64,000 nt of DNA from contig CAIRYQ010000129.1 in assembly GCA_903882875.1 (NCBI GenBank), positions 20,296 to 84,295 on the forward strand, read 5' to 3'. This document shows positions 1-8,080 of the stretch, piece by piece. A program made the translations under genes and the position numbers. The DNA is from an uncultured Spartobacteria bacterium (lineage in GTDB: Bacteria > Verrucomicrobiota > Verrucomicrobiia > Chthoniobacterales > Chthoniobacteraceae). Position 1 is the first letter of the stretch. Each line of letters begins with the position of its first letter. Below the pieces are notes generated by a model that made no database searches, was not told the origin of the DNA, and saw nothing but the letters and a program-made list of their open reading frames with translations.

Positions 1-1
1 C

Positions 2-109
2 GAACGCATCCGCCAGATCGAAGCAAAGGCGCTGCGGAAAATGCGGCACCCGACGCGCATCCGGCAGCTTGAGGGATTCCTCGAGGCGTCGGATCTGCAC
101 CTCGCATAA
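2..109 (+). CDS. rpoD: RNA polymerase sigma-70 factor, C-terminal end (partial)
   Basis: Only the last 35 codons are inside the window; the gene begins upstream. The peptide opens with [19 protein letters not shown], the end of sigma region 4.2, the helix-turn-helix segment that reads the -35 promoter element, and ends with a short tail before a TAA stop. The [15 protein letters not shown] signature is typical of primary (RpoD/SigA) and closely related group 2 sigma factors, so it is probably the housekeeping factor, but a group 2 paralogue cannot be excluded from this fragment. Confidence 0.85.
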   Translation, partial: ERIRQIEAKALRKMRHPTRIRQLEGFLEASDLHLA

Positions 110-343
110 CGCGCGTAACGCGATCACTCCTGCCCGCCACACACTGTTCAATCAGGCGGAGCGGAGTACGCTGCCAACGACTCAGTCCCGTTGCGGGCAG
201 GATTGTCCGCGCTAAAGCCGCCACACAGCCGCACCCCATCCGTTCACACGCAGCCGAATGAAAAGAAAAAACCAGCAGGCGGGCGCAATCATCAGCGCAA
301 TATTTCTGGACGCATTCACCCCGAAGGCGGGACGCTCCCCGGT
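110..343. other. Intergenic stretch after rpoD, no gene seen
   Basis: No convincing coding region. A perfect 10-bp inverted repeat (TCCTGCCCGC at 128-137 and its complement at 193-202) brackets 55 bases; without a T-tract it is not a standard terminator. Its role is unknown. Confidence 0.4.
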
Positions 344-1543
344 ATGAGCGAGCCTGTGAAGCCCTTCTTCAAACCTTTCTCCCAGTCCCCCGCTCCTCTC
401 GCATCAGAAAGGAGCGGCGTTTCCGTGTCCGAAATCACGACCTACGCCGTTGCCGCCGGGATGCACCCCGACGATCGTGCCGCATTTCTCGCCCACGCCT
501 GCGCGGGAGACGACGCCCTCCGCGAGAAGATCGAGCAACGACTCGCCGCGCGCATTCCTGCACCCGTCCCTGCTCCCGCACCGGCGGCCTCACCCGCGCC
601 CACGCCCGTTCCGGATGCCGAACTCCAGCGCATACCGGAGCCCATCCTCAGCATTTCACAGAATCAGCCCGCAGGGATGGCTCTCGTGCCCATGTCCGCC
701 AGCCAGCTTGCGGCCATCACTGCGCAACGCCAGAACACCTTCCCGTGGATCACCGCCGTCTTCCTCGCGGTCGCAGCCGGCGCATTGGGTGTCTTTCTGA
801 TGCAGGAAAATGAAGCCCGTCATCGCGCGGATGCAGCCATGCAGCAGGCAGGGCTGCGCGCCGAGACCGCCGCAAAGGACGCCGCCGACGCCCGCGCCAT
901 TGCCGGGAAAGAACGCGAGACCGCCACGGAACAAATCACCGCTGCACGCACGGAATCCGAAAAGCTTCGCGCCGCCGCCGAGGAGCAGCGCCAGCGCGCC
1001 GAAGCCGCCACGCAGCAGGCGGCCCTTGCGAAGGCCGAGGCGGAGCGTCAGCGCCTCGCCGCCGAGGCTGCCGCCGGGAAAGACGGAGGCGACAACGGGC
1101 CCGGCAAGGCCATGCTCGCGAAAGCCGAACAGGAGCGCGACGCCATCCGCGCGACGCAAAAGGAAACCGTCCTCGCCTTTGCCGACACCCTCGCGAAGCT
1201 CGCCGCCGCGCAGCTCGACGGCTCCCGTTTTGCCGAGGCCGAGACCTCGGCCCGCCGTTCCCTGGAACTGCGCGTCATGGAAGCCGTCACCGGCTGGCCT
1301 CTCGTGGAATCCCGCACCCTGCTCGGTGCGGCCCTTCTGCAAAAGAACGCGGATGCCGTAGCCGCGCGCGAATTCGCCGCCGCCGCCGCCGACATCGAAC
1401 AGCTCGGCGCTCCCGTCGGCGAAGCCGATCGCGCCCGCTTCATCGCTGCCGCAAAGCGCATCGTGCAATTCTACAACGCCACGGGCCACCGGAAAGAAGG
1501 CACCGAACTGAAGCGCAAATTCGACGCACTGGCCCGCCCGTAG
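344..1543 (+). CDS. Single-pass membrane protein with long coiled coil
   Basis: About 399 residues from the ATG at 344; an open frame extends upstream to 191, but the sequence before 344 is unlike a protein N-terminus. The N-terminal part contains HPDDRAAFLAHACAGDDAL, close to the segment that often precedes or links Ser/Thr kinase domains in planctomycetes and verrucomicrobia, but no kinase domain follows. A Pro/Ala linker comes next, then one hydrophobic segment at about residues 133-155, an Ala/Glu/Arg-rich coiled coil (about 156-260) and an alpha-helical, TPR-like tail. The segment after the membrane helix is probably exported or cytoplasmic scaffold material. Function is not known; it may be a kinase-less relative of the large WD40/TPR kinases of the phylum. 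Confidence 0.6.
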   Translation: MSEPVKPFFKPFSQSPAPLASERSGVSVSEITTYAVAAGMHPDDRAAFLAHACAGDDALREKIEQRLAARIPAPVPAPAPAASPAPTPVPDAELQRIPEPILSISQNQPAGMALVPMSASQLAAITAQRQNTFPWITAVFLAVAAGALGVFLMQENEARHRADAAMQQAGLRAETAAKDAADARAIAGKERETATEQITAARTESEKLRAAAEEQRQRAEAATQQAALAKAEAERQRLAAEAAAGKDGGDNGPGKAMLAKAEQERDAIRATQKETVLAFADTLAKLAAAQLDGSRFAEAETSARRSLELRVMEAVTGWPLVESRTLLGAALLQKNADAVAAREFAAAAADIEQLGAPVGEADRARFIAAAKRIVQFYNATGHRKEGTELKRKFDALARP

Positions 1544-1555
1544 CCCCTCAAATCG

Positions 1556-2041
1556 TCAATGCGCTGCAGAAGGCCGGTGCTGAGTGCTGCCGGCGTCGAA
1601 GACGGGGAACTTGCGGTAGGCGATGGGACGGCAGAGGACGGTTTTCGTGACTTTCGTGGCGAGGACGACGAAGTGGTGGAAGTCGTCGCTGTTGTCGTAC
1701 TGGCGAAAGTAGGCGCGGGATTTGCCGGGGATGGCGTCCCACCAAGGCTGGACGGCATCGCCCTCAATGATGCGAGTCTCGCCGGAGACGTAGGCGATAT
1801 TCTCGATGGTGAAGTCGGGATGAGTGAACATCCATTCGGCGCGGGGATTCGCGCGGAGGTTCACGACCTTCTGCGTGGTGGGGGCGGGGATGGTGAAAAT
1901 TTCGTCGAGGGTGCCCTTGGTCTGAAAGTTCATCCATGTGGCGTGGGGCCAGCCGTCCTTGTCCACGGTGGTGAGAAGGCCGTGGCGGGCGTCGGCGACG
2001 AGTTGCCAGACCATCCGGGAGAGTTCGGTGTCGAGTATCAT
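1556..2041 (-). CDS. Pyridoxamine 5'-phosphate oxidase-like (general stress) protein
   Basis: 161 residues. The sequence follows the split-barrel FMN-binding fold of the PNPOx/general stress protein 26 group: a helix followed by HGLLTTVDKDGWPHATWMNF, then the strand pair around IFTIPAPTTQKVVNLRANPR and EWMFTHPDF. These proteins bind FMN, F420 or similar cofactors; many members are not true pyridoxamine phosphate oxidases. It is convergent with the preceding membrane protein gene and stands alone, so context gives no substrate. The family call is solid; the enzymatic role is open. Confidence 0.75.
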   Translation of the reverse strand: MILDTELSRMVWQLVADARHGLLTTVDKDGWPHATWMNFQTKGTLDEIFTIPAPTTQKVVNLRANPRAEWMFTHPDFTIENIAYVSGETRIIEGDAVQPWWDAIPGKSRAYFRQYDNSDDFHHFVVLATKVTKTVLCRPIAYRKFPVFDAGSTQHRPSAAH

Positions 2042-2215
2042 GAGGGAATATCGCGCGATGCGGGCGCAATGGCACCCGGAGCTTGGCCGAGTATGCCCGG
2101 CTCTTGGCGCGACCGTTTGCGGCGATCCAAAAAAAGTGAGGTGCAGCGACGTGCCGGAAATCGCTGCAGTGAGCGCGGTGAAGCGCAGGAGCCGTCCCCA
2201 GCGCTCCGCGGACGT

Positions 2216-2392
2216 TCAGTAGTGGCGGACTTCGGTCTCCGTGGTGGTGCCGCCGTGAGGATTGCGCGTGGTGGTTTCCTGAGTGGTGGTGGTGTGTGTG
2301 GTGGGCTTGGCGGGTTCCACGACGACGGTCTTGCAGGAGGAGAACGTGAGAATCGCGGTGAGTGCGACGAGAGATGCGGCGAGTGTTTTCAT
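2216..2392 (-). CDS. Small Thr-rich lipoprotein
   Basis: 58 residues from the ATG at 2392, chosen because it starts a signal peptide (MKTLAASLVALTAILTFSSC) with a lipobox-like FSSC and lipidatable Cys20. The mature part is very rich in Thr (HTTTTQETTTRNPHGGTTTE) and probably unstructured. The leader upstream of the ATG is A/C-rich with no Shine-Dalgarno, as for other genes here. It lies 32 bases downstream of the next exported protein gene on the same strand and is likely co-transcribed with it. Function unknown. Confidence 0.6.
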   Translation of the reverse strand: MKTLAASLVALTAILTFSSCKTVVVEPAKPTTHTTTTQETTTRNPHGGTTTETEVRHY

Positions 2393-2424
2393 GGGTGTTT
2401 TGTGTTTGGATTGGTTTCTGGCGG

Positions 2425-3105
2425 TCACTTGCTTTCTTCGGTGACGGTGGTGGTTTTCTTCTCAATGATGACGCCCGCGGGGGGCGATGTTTTGCGGACG
2501 ATGACGCGGGTGGCGTTCATGCGGTCGCCTTCGCGCGTGAAATAGACGGTGACGGGGACGCCGGACTTCACCGTCTCGACGGAGACGGGCCTGCCGTTCT
2601 CGTCCACGTAGGTGGTCTTCTTCGAATAGAGATAGCGGACAGGCGCGGGCGAGGTGTCGGACTTGATGAAGAATTCGTCGGCACCGAATTCGCTGACGGT
2701 GCCGAGGATGTTCGTGCCGGCGATGGTGTGTTCGCTCACGACATCAACGCCACCTCGTGCGGCAGGTGTGCGGCGGACGACGACCTTGGAGGCCACCATG
2801 CGGTCGCCGTCCTTGGAATAATAGACAGTGACGGGCAGGCCGGACTTCACGGTCTCGAAGGCGACAGGCGCGCCGTTTTCATCCACGTAGGTGGTGGTCT
2901 TTGTGAAGGTGTAGCCGAGCGGGGTGCGCGAGGTCTTCGTGTGGATGACCATGCGATCGGTCCCGAATTCGCTGATGGTGCCGGAAGTGGTAGTGGTGGT
3001 CTCGGTGACTTTCTGCACGGGCAACTGGGCGAGCACGGTCGGCGCGGTGGCGACGGTGAGGCCAAGAAATGCGGCGGTGGCGAGGAGACGGGCGGATATT
3101 TTCAT
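2425..3105 (-). CDS. Exported protein with two copies of a ~80-residue beta domain
   Basis: About 226 residues from the ATG at 3105, which opens a signal peptide (MKISARLLATAAFLGL, probable cleavage after VLAQ). The mature protein is an internal duplication: each half has a V-SEF-G-D segment, a TTYVDENG motif, ETVKSG-PVTVY and GDRM-A-VIVR. The two halves match over nearly their whole length, so it is a tandem duplicated beta-rich domain. An open frame continues upstream to 3528 but runs antisense through the neighbouring acetyltransferase. Not recognised as a named family; probably periplasmic. Confidence 0.65.
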   Translation of the reverse strand: MKISARLLATAAFLGLTVATAPTVLAQLPVQKVTETTTTTSGTISEFGTDRMVIHTKTSRTPLGYTFTKTTTYVDENGAPVAFETVKSGLPVTVYYSKDGDRMVASKVVVRRTPAARGGVDVVSEHTIAGTNILGTVSEFGADEFFIKSDTSPAPVRYLYSKKTTYVDENGRPVSVETVKSGVPVTVYFTREGDRMNATRVIVRKTSPPAGVIIEKKTTTVTEESK

Positions 3106-3232
3106 ATCCACATATCGCGAGCCGACGATGCAGAGGTCGTATGTGTTTTGAAAATGCCCGGCCTGCCGGCGGGATGAGGCAGCCGACGGGAAAGGCGAGA
3201 TTGCCCCCGATGGGTGCGTCCACCACGATGCG

Positions 3233-3763
3233 GTGAATCCCATGACGACGCCCTTTTCCAAACCGGACGCCTCAATGCCCGCCGTGATCGAGGCGAATCT
3301 TTCCCTGCCGGAGCACGCGGCGGCGGTGCTGGCGATGCTGGATGCGTATTCGGCGGATCCAATGGCGGACGGGCATCCGCTCTCGGCGGAGGCGCAAGCG
3401 AATCTCATCGCTGGACTGCGGGCGCATCCGACAACGCTAGTGTTCATCGCGTTTCGCGACGGCGAGCCGGTGGGAATCGCGACGTGCTTCCGCGGGTTCT
3501 CGACATTCGCCGCGAAGCCGCTGATCAATGTGCATGATTTCTACGTGGTGCCGTCGCTGCGCGGCTGCGGGATCGGGCGCGCGCTGCTCGCGGCGGTGGA
3601 GCGCAAGGCAAGAGAAACGGGCTGCTGCAAGCTGACGCTGGAGGTGCTGGAGGACAACACGCCCGCGCGGCGGCTCTACGAGTCATGTGGCTTTTCGCAG
3701 GCGCAATATTCCGAGGCCGCAGGCAAGGCGTTCTTCCTTTGGAAACCGCTGCCCGGCAAATGA
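3233..3763 (+). CDS. GNAT family N-acetyltransferase
   Basis: 176 residues (a second in-frame ATG at 3242 is equally possible). Shows the GNAT core: the beta4 strand NVHDFYVVPSLRGCGIGRALL, containing the acetyl-CoA pyrophosphate loop R-G-C-G-I-G-R-A, followed by LTLEVLEDNTPARRLYESCGF, the usual beta5-alpha4 end. It should transfer an acetyl group from acetyl-CoA to an amine; nothing shows which. The next gene, vsr, begins 15 bases downstream on the same strand and may be translated from the same message. Confidence 0.85.
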   Translation: MNPMTTPFSKPDASMPAVIEANLSLPEHAAAVLAMLDAYSADPMADGHPLSAEAQANLIAGLRAHPTTLVFIAFRDGEPVGIATCFRGFSTFAAKPLINVHDFYVVPSLRGCGIGRALLAAVERKARETGCCKLTLEVLEDNTPARRLYESCGFSQAQYSEAAGKAFFLWKPLPGK

Positions 3764-3778
3764 TCCGAAACCGAACCG

Positions 3779-4231
3779 ATGGCGGACATTTTCACCAAGA
3801 AGAAACGCAGCGAGGTGATGGCGGCGATCCGCAGTCGCGGAAACAAGGCGACGGAACTGCGGATGGCGATACTTTTCCGAGCACACGGGATCACGGGGTG
3901 GCGGAGGCAGGTGAAATTGCGGGGCGCTGAACGCGGAACGCAGAAAGGGAAAGCTGCGCGCATGAGCGTAGACTTTGTGTTCCGGCGGGAGCGGGTGTGC
4001 GTGTTTGTGGACGGGTGCTTCTGGCACGCGTGCCCGCGGCACGGGACGCAGCCGACGGGAAACCGCGCATTCTGGAAAAACAAGTTCGCGCGAAATGTGG
4101 AGCGGGATCGTGAGGTGTCGCGCGCGCTGCGCAAAGCTGGCTGGACGGTGCTGCGCGTATGGGAGTGCGCGCTGTCCCGCTCGCAGACGGCCCGCACTCT
4201 GTCGCGCATCGTAAGGGCGCTGCACGCGTAA
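3779..4231 (+). CDS. vsr: Very short patch repair endonuclease (Vsr)
   Basis: 150 residues. Vsr nicks DNA 5' of the T in T:G mismatches that arise when 5-methylcytosine deaminates, starting short-patch repair. Family landmarks are present: N-terminal RSEVMAAIRSRGNKATELR with Glu26, the metal-binding Asp65 in SVDFVF, VFVDGCFWHACPRHG with His83 and His88, and NVERDREVSRALRKAGW followed by VLRVWECAL. There is a short insertion (ERGTQKGKAA) before the catalytic Asp. Vsr genes usually sit beside a C5-cytosine methyltransferase; none is seen here, making this an orphan copy. Confidence 0.9.
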   Translation: MADIFTKKKRSEVMAAIRSRGNKATELRMAILFRAHGITGWRRQVKLRGAERGTQKGKAARMSVDFVFRRERVCVFVDGCFWHACPRHGTQPTGNRAFWKNKFARNVERDREVSRALRKAGWTVLRVWECALSRSQTARTLSRIVRALHA

Positions 4232-4324
4232 GGCAGCATGCGCCTGTCTGCGGCAGCAATCTGAACGGACAAGCCCTCGCCACTCATCGTGGCGAATCAC
4301 TGCCCACCGAGAACAATCGCCCGC

Positions 4325-5410
4325 CTACTTTTTCAGATTCGCGACGATCTCGTCCGTGAGCTTCTGCACGAGCGCCTCGACCTCCGCGTTGCTCGCGGGC
4401 GCATCGTTCGTCATCGGATTGAACGGCGTGACCGGCGACGAGCAGCCGTGCGAGCCGCACATCTGCACCCACGGATCCACTTCGCACAGGCCCGCGGGCT
4501 TGAGGTCGTAACGGTCGTCAGGCAGGCCGAGGCTCTTCTTGATGTTGAGCAGCTCGGGCAGCTTGTCGCACGGAATGGACGCGCTTCCGGGAATGGACTG
4601 CGCGAGGATCACCGTGCGGCAATACGCGTCGGTGATCTCCATTTTGAAATACGCGTCCTCGACCGATTTGCCCCAGCAAATCACGCCGTGGTTGCCCATG
4701 AGGATGGACTGGTGCTTCGGCGCGAGCGGGAAAATCTCCGCGGCGATCTCCGGCGAACCCGGTGTCTTGTAAGGCGTGTAGGCGACTGTGCCGACGAACA
4801 CTTCCAACTCGGGAATGAGTCGCGGCGGTGGCTGCATGCCTTTGATCGCAAACGCTCCCGCGTGGCACGGATGCGCGTGGCAGACGCTCACCGCCTCGGG
4901 CGTGGAGTGGAAGATGGCCATGTGCGTCGTGATTTCGCTGGAGCGTTTCCACGTTCCGCCGAGCTGCTTTCCCTTGCCGTCCACCATGCACATCATGTCG
5001 GGCGTCATGAAGCCCTTGCTGACGCCCGTCGGCGTGCAGATGAAACGATCCGGGCCGAGCCGCGCGGAGATGTTGCCACCGTTGCCGTCGCAATACTCGC
5101 GCGCCCAGATGCGACGCCCGATGTCGCAGATCTGCTCCTTGATCGTGTTCGCTTCCTTCGAGGCAAAAAGTGCGATGTCTGCCGCGCTGTACGGTGCTGG
5201 CGTGGCGACGGGCGCATAGCCCGCCGATGCGGCGGTTGGCTTTGCGTCGCCCCATGGAGAGGGCGCGGCACCGTCGTACACAACTTTCACTCCGGCCTCG
5301 GTGAAAACGTCCTTCGCGCCGGGCGTCAGGCGCGTCTCGCCGTTCTGCCGGAATTCCTTCGCGCCGGTTTTCACAAAGTCGGCTGCTTCTTTCTGTGCGA
5401 TCAGTTTCAT
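4325..5410 (-). CDS. Class II aldolase (fuculose/rhamnulose-1-phosphate type), BMC enzyme
   Basis: 361 residues. Class II aldolase/adducin fold: GNGGNISAR (109-117) for phosphate binding, SSE with Glu159, zinc ligands His178 and His180 in CHAHPCH, and a third His241 in GNHGV. The reaction expected from the neighbours is cleavage of L-fuculose-1-P or L-rhamnulose-1-P to dihydroxyacetone phosphate and L-lactaldehyde. It is longer than stand-alone fuculose-phosphate aldolases (about 215 residues) because of an ~85-residue N-terminal extension and a ~60-residue tail. Its AAGGAA ribosome site lies inside the end of the preceding shell gene, 3 bases away, so it is the last gene of the BMC operon. 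Substrate is inferred from context. Confidence 0.88.
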   Translation of the reverse strand: MKLIAQKEAADFVKTGAKEFRQNGETRLTPGAKDVFTEAGVKVVYDGAAPSPWGDAKPTAASAGYAPVATPAPYSAADIALFASKEANTIKEQICDIGRRIWAREYCDGNGGNISARLGPDRFICTPTGVSKGFMTPDMMCMVDGKGKQLGGTWKRSSEITTHMAIFHSTPEAVSVCHAHPCHAGAFAIKGMQPPPRLIPELEVFVGTVAYTPYKTPGSPEIAAEIFPLAPKHQSILMGNHGVICWGKSVEDAYFKMEITDAYCRTVILAQSIPGSASIPCDKLPELLNIKKSLGLPDDRYDLKPAGLCEVDPWVQMCGSHGCSSPVTPFNPMTNDAPASNAEVEALVQKLTDEIVANLKK

Positions 5411-5413
5411 AGA

Positions 5414-5692
5414 TTATTCCTTGTAGAAAATTTCGTCCACGAGCGCGGCGCAGTAGGCGTCCACGGGCGTCGGCTTCTCAAACGGGCACGCGGCCTCGCG
5501 GCCTTCACTGATGGCGATCTGCTGGCCGACACCCGCGCCGAGTTGATCGTAAACGACGATGGCCGGGTCGTGTTTCTGCGCGCCGCCGAAAGTGTCGGTC
5601 TTCCAAGGCAGCGTGAGAAGCAGCCGCTCGCCGATGTATTTCTTCGAACGCACCGAGAGCGTTACGCGACCGATGACCGTGCCCATTCTCAT
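5414..5692 (-). CDS. BMC pentameric shell protein (EutN/CcmL family), copy 3
   Basis: 92 residues from the ATG at 5692. The start overlaps the stop of the previous shell gene in an ATGA, which decides the start and implies coupled translation. EutN/CcmL fold: MGTVIGRVTLSVRSKKYIGERLLL, then AIVVYDQLGAGVGQQIAISEGREA, whose D-LGAG-G motif is diagnostic, and a C-terminal VDAYCAALVD strand. Such proteins form pentamers that cap the vertices of the icosahedral shell. The three BMC-P proteins here are clearly divergent paralogues, as is usual for PVC-type microcompartments. Confidence 0.92.
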   Translation of the reverse strand: MRMGTVIGRVTLSVRSKKYIGERLLLTLPWKTDTFGGAQKHDPAIVVYDQLGAGVGQQIAISEGREAACPFEKPTPVDAYCAALVDEIFYKE

Positions 5693-5952
5693 AGCGCGAG
5701 ACTCCTCTCCGGATCGATGATGCCCATCACGGTCCACCGCGCCGGGCTGCGCTCGTCGCCGACGATCTTGCGCGCCTCGCTGCCATCGCTCGAAATCATC
5801 ACCTTCTGCCCGATGCCCGCACCGAGCGCGTCGAGCACGATTTGCGGCGCGAGATCGGGACTCTCCGGCACAGCGATGAGAAGCCGCCAGCCTTCGAGGC
5901 TTTTGTGCTTCATCGTCGAGGTGACGTGGCCTTTGATCGTTGCGATTCGCAT
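5689..5952 (-). CDS. BMC pentameric shell protein (EutN/CcmL family), copy 2
   Basis: 87 residues. EutN/CcmL signature: N-terminal MRIATIKGHVTSTMKHKSLE, central IVLDALGAGIGQKVMISSDG and C-terminal VMGIIDPERS. Forms vertex pentamers. It begins directly after the aldehyde dehydrogenase stop with no gap and overlaps the next shell gene by ATGA, so it is tightly embedded in the operon. It is the shortest of the three, close to the minimal size of the family. Confidence 0.93.
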   Translation of the reverse strand: MRIATIKGHVTSTMKHKSLEGWRLLIAVPESPDLAPQIVLDALGAGIGQKVMISSDGSEARKIVGDERSPARWTVMGIIDPERSLAL

Positions 5953-7383
5953 TTAGAAAAGGTTGAGATTTTCGACCATCACGCAGCGGCGCGAGCGCGT
6001 GAATGTCATTGGAGTCGTCACGCCTTCGCCGGTCGGCGTGGCGACGGAAAAACTGAGGAAGCCTTCACCGCCGAGTCCGAGGCCAGTCATGCACGGGCCG
6101 TTCTTGATGAAGAGCGTCGTGTCCACGACCTGTGCCATTTTGGTGAGGTTGCGGATGTTCTGCGAATGCATGATCGCCGTGTGCTTGTAGTTGTGCTCGG
6201 CCTTGATCGCCTCCGCGATGGCGACATCCACATTCGGCACGCGTACAACTGGGATGAACGGCATCATCTGCTCCTCATCCACGAAAATGTGATCCGCCTT
6301 CGTCTCGCCGAAGAGGAGCTGCGTGGAAGGCGGGACATCAAGCCCGATGGCCTTTGCGAGCACTGCGGCATCACGTCCGACGAGGTCGCGGTTCACGACC
6401 GGATGCGGGCAGCCCGCGCCTTTTCCCTGCGGGAAAACGAATGCCTTCTCAGCGAGCGCCTCGACTTGCTTCGCGTCGAGTTGCACGGCTCCGGCGCGCT
6501 TCAGCGCAGCCATGAGTTTGTCCGCGACGGCTTCCACGACGAACACTTCCTTCTCGCCGATGCAGAGCAAATTATTGTCGTAGCTCGCGCCTTGGATGAT
6601 GCACTTCGCCGCGTGATCGAGGTCCGCGGTTTCGTCCACGACGACCGGCGGATTTCCCGGCCCGGCGCAAATCGCGCGCTTGCCGGCTTTCATCGCCGCG
6701 GCGACGACCGCCGGGCCGCCGGTGACGCAGAGCAGGCGCACCTTCGGGTGCTTGCACATGATGTCGAAGGTTTCGAGTGTCGGCTTCACCACGGTCGTGA
6801 GCAGGTCGCTGATGCCGGTCTCCTGAAAAATCGCCTCGTTGTAAGCGCGCACCGCGAGCGCCGCCACGTTGCACGCGGCAGGATGCGTGTTGAACACCGC
6901 CGCGTTGCCCGCGGCGATCATGTTGATCGCGTTGCCGGTGAGCGTCGGGACGCTGTGCGTCGAGGGAGTCACCGCGCCGATCACGCCCCACGGCGCGTAA
7001 TCAATGATCGTCAGGCCGAAGTCGCCGCTGAACGCCATGCGCTCGAGAAACTCCACTCCGGGCACAAGGTCGCCGCAAATCTTGAGCTTCTCGATCTTGT
7101 GATCGAGCCGGCCGATCTTCGTCTCGGCCATTTCGATTTCGCCCCACTCCTTCGCCTTCGCGACGCACATCTTGCGGATGACGTTGATCGCCTTGCGCCG
7201 CGCCGACACGCCGAGTTCGCGCAGCTTTTCAAACGAGCGATGCGCCGCCTCACAGGCGTCCTCCATTTTGTCATACACGCCGAACGCGGTCTTCGATGAA
7301 GGCGCGGCCTTCGTCTGCGAGGCGAGGCGGGCGAGCACTTCGCTCACCACTTTGGACACCAGCTTTTCGTCAATCGTTGCCAT
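5953..7383 (-). CDS. CoA-acylating aldehyde dehydrogenase of the microcompartment (PduP-like)
   Basis: 476 residues. Oxidises an aldehyde, here expected to be L-lactaldehyde or propionaldehyde, to acyl-CoA with NAD. Rossmann and catalytic segments are visible: PWGVIGAVTPSTHSVPT (131-147), GPGNPPVVVDETADL, and catalytic Cys274 in NNLLCIGEKEV. The first ~22 residues (MATIDEKLVSKVVSEVLARL) form an amphipathic helix followed by a Ser/Ala/Pro linker, the pattern of an encapsulation peptide that targets cargo to the shell lumen. The enzyme sits between shell genes, and its product is the substrate for PduL upstream. Confidence 0.92.
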   Translation of the reverse strand: MATIDEKLVSKVVSEVLARLASQTKAAPSSKTAFGVYDKMEDACEAAHRSFEKLRELGVSARRKAINVIRKMCVAKAKEWGEIEMAETKIGRLDHKIEKLKICGDLVPGVEFLERMAFSGDFGLTIIDYAPWGVIGAVTPSTHSVPTLTGNAINMIAAGNAAVFNTHPAACNVAALAVRAYNEAIFQETGISDLLTTVVKPTLETFDIMCKHPKVRLLCVTGGPAVVAAAMKAGKRAICAGPGNPPVVVDETADLDHAAKCIIQGASYDNNLLCIGEKEVFVVEAVADKLMAALKRAGAVQLDAKQVEALAEKAFVFPQGKGAGCPHPVVNRDLVGRDAAVLAKAIGLDVPPSTQLLFGETKADHIFVDEEQMMPFIPVVRVPNVDVAIAEAIKAEHNYKHTAIMHSQNIRNLTKMAQVVDTTLFIKNGPCMTGLGLGGEGFLSFSVATPTGEGVTTPMTFTRSRRCVMVENLNLF

Positions 7384-7398
7384 GTGAGGAATCTAGTT

Positions 7399-7707
7399 TT
7401 ACTGCGCTTTGAAAAGGATGTGTTTGCCGACATCCACGGTGTCCACGATGCCGATCACGACGGCATCCAAGGGAGCGTCCTTGTCGTCAGTGGCGAGCCG
7501 CGCGGAACTGCCCTGCACGATGAGGACGATTTCGCCCTCACCCGCGCCGAGGGTGTCCGTGACCACGAGCGTGCTCGTGCCGGGCTTCCATTCCTTGGCC
7601 GTCGGCGAATCAATCACGAGCGGACGCACGAGGAGAAACTTGTTCCCCGTCATCTTCTTGTTTTTCTTCGTCGCGACGACGCTGCCTTCTACGCGGGCTA
7701 AAATCAT
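7399..7707 (-). CDS. BMC pentameric shell protein (EutN/CcmL family), copy 1
   Basis: 102 residues. Starts MILARVEGSVVATKKNKKM, continues with TLVVTDTLGAGEGEIVLIVQG (the EutN/CcmL D-LGAG-G motif) and ends VVIGIVDTVDVGKH. Forms shell vertices. It lies 15 bases before the aldehyde dehydrogenase and 75 bases after the hexameric shell protein gene on the same strand. It is longer than copy 2 by an insertion between the first two strands (LVIDSPTAKEWKPGTS). Confidence 0.92.
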   Translation of the reverse strand: MILARVEGSVVATKKNKKMTGNKFLLVRPLVIDSPTAKEWKPGTSTLVVTDTLGAGEGEIVLIVQGSSARLATDDKDAPLDAVVIGIVDTVDVGKHILFKAQ

Positions 7708-7782
7708 GGTCGGAGTTTTGATCCGCGACGCATACGAAATGCGCAGAATGGTTCTGCGTCCGCGGCGTCTGCGGAGATCAAA

Positions 7783-8064
7783 TTACTTCGCCTTCGGCAG
7801 CACTGCGACGAGGTCGCCGTGCGGGCGCGCGATGACGCTGATGCTGACGATTTCGCCGAGTCCTTGCGCGGCGATTTTGCCGGCTTCGGTCGCGGCCTTC
7901 ACAGCGGCGACATCGCCGGTGACGCAGACGGTCACCATTGCGTTTCCGACCTGGGTGATGGGGCCGACGAGTTCGACGTTGGCGGATTTGAGCATCGCGT
8001 CCGTCGCCTCGACGAGTGCGACGAGACCGCGGGTTTCGATGAGTCCGATTGCTTGTTGTGCCAT
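7783..8064 (-). CDS. BMC hexameric shell protein (BMC-H), copy 3
   Basis: 93 residues, single BMC domain (Pfam BMC type): [34 protein letters not shown], and ISVIARPHGDLVAVLP. BMC-H proteins assemble as flat hexamers forming the facets, with a central pore for substrates. The start lies 16 bases after the acetate kinase stop. The leader (AAACCAAACAAAACCC) lacks any Shine-Dalgarno and is A/C-rich, a pattern shared with the other BMC-H genes. Confidence 0.95.
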   Translation of the reverse strand: MAQQAIGLIETRGLVALVEATDAMLKSANVELVGPITQVGNAMVTVCVTGDVAAVKAATEAGKIAAQGLGEIVSISVIARPHGDLVAVLPKAK

Positions 8065-8080
8065 GGGTTTTGTTTGGTTT

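Noticed and set aside
4277..4295. Hairpin TCGCCAC-TCATC-GTGGCGA between vsr and the aldolase as a terminator
   Set aside because: A 7-bp stem without a T-tract in either direction; it could be chance.
5842..7299. 485-codon open frame on the plus strand across the aldehyde dehydrogenase gene
   Set aside because: It lies antisense to a clear enzyme, has Arg/His-rich composition typical of GC-rich shadow frames and no recognisable motif.
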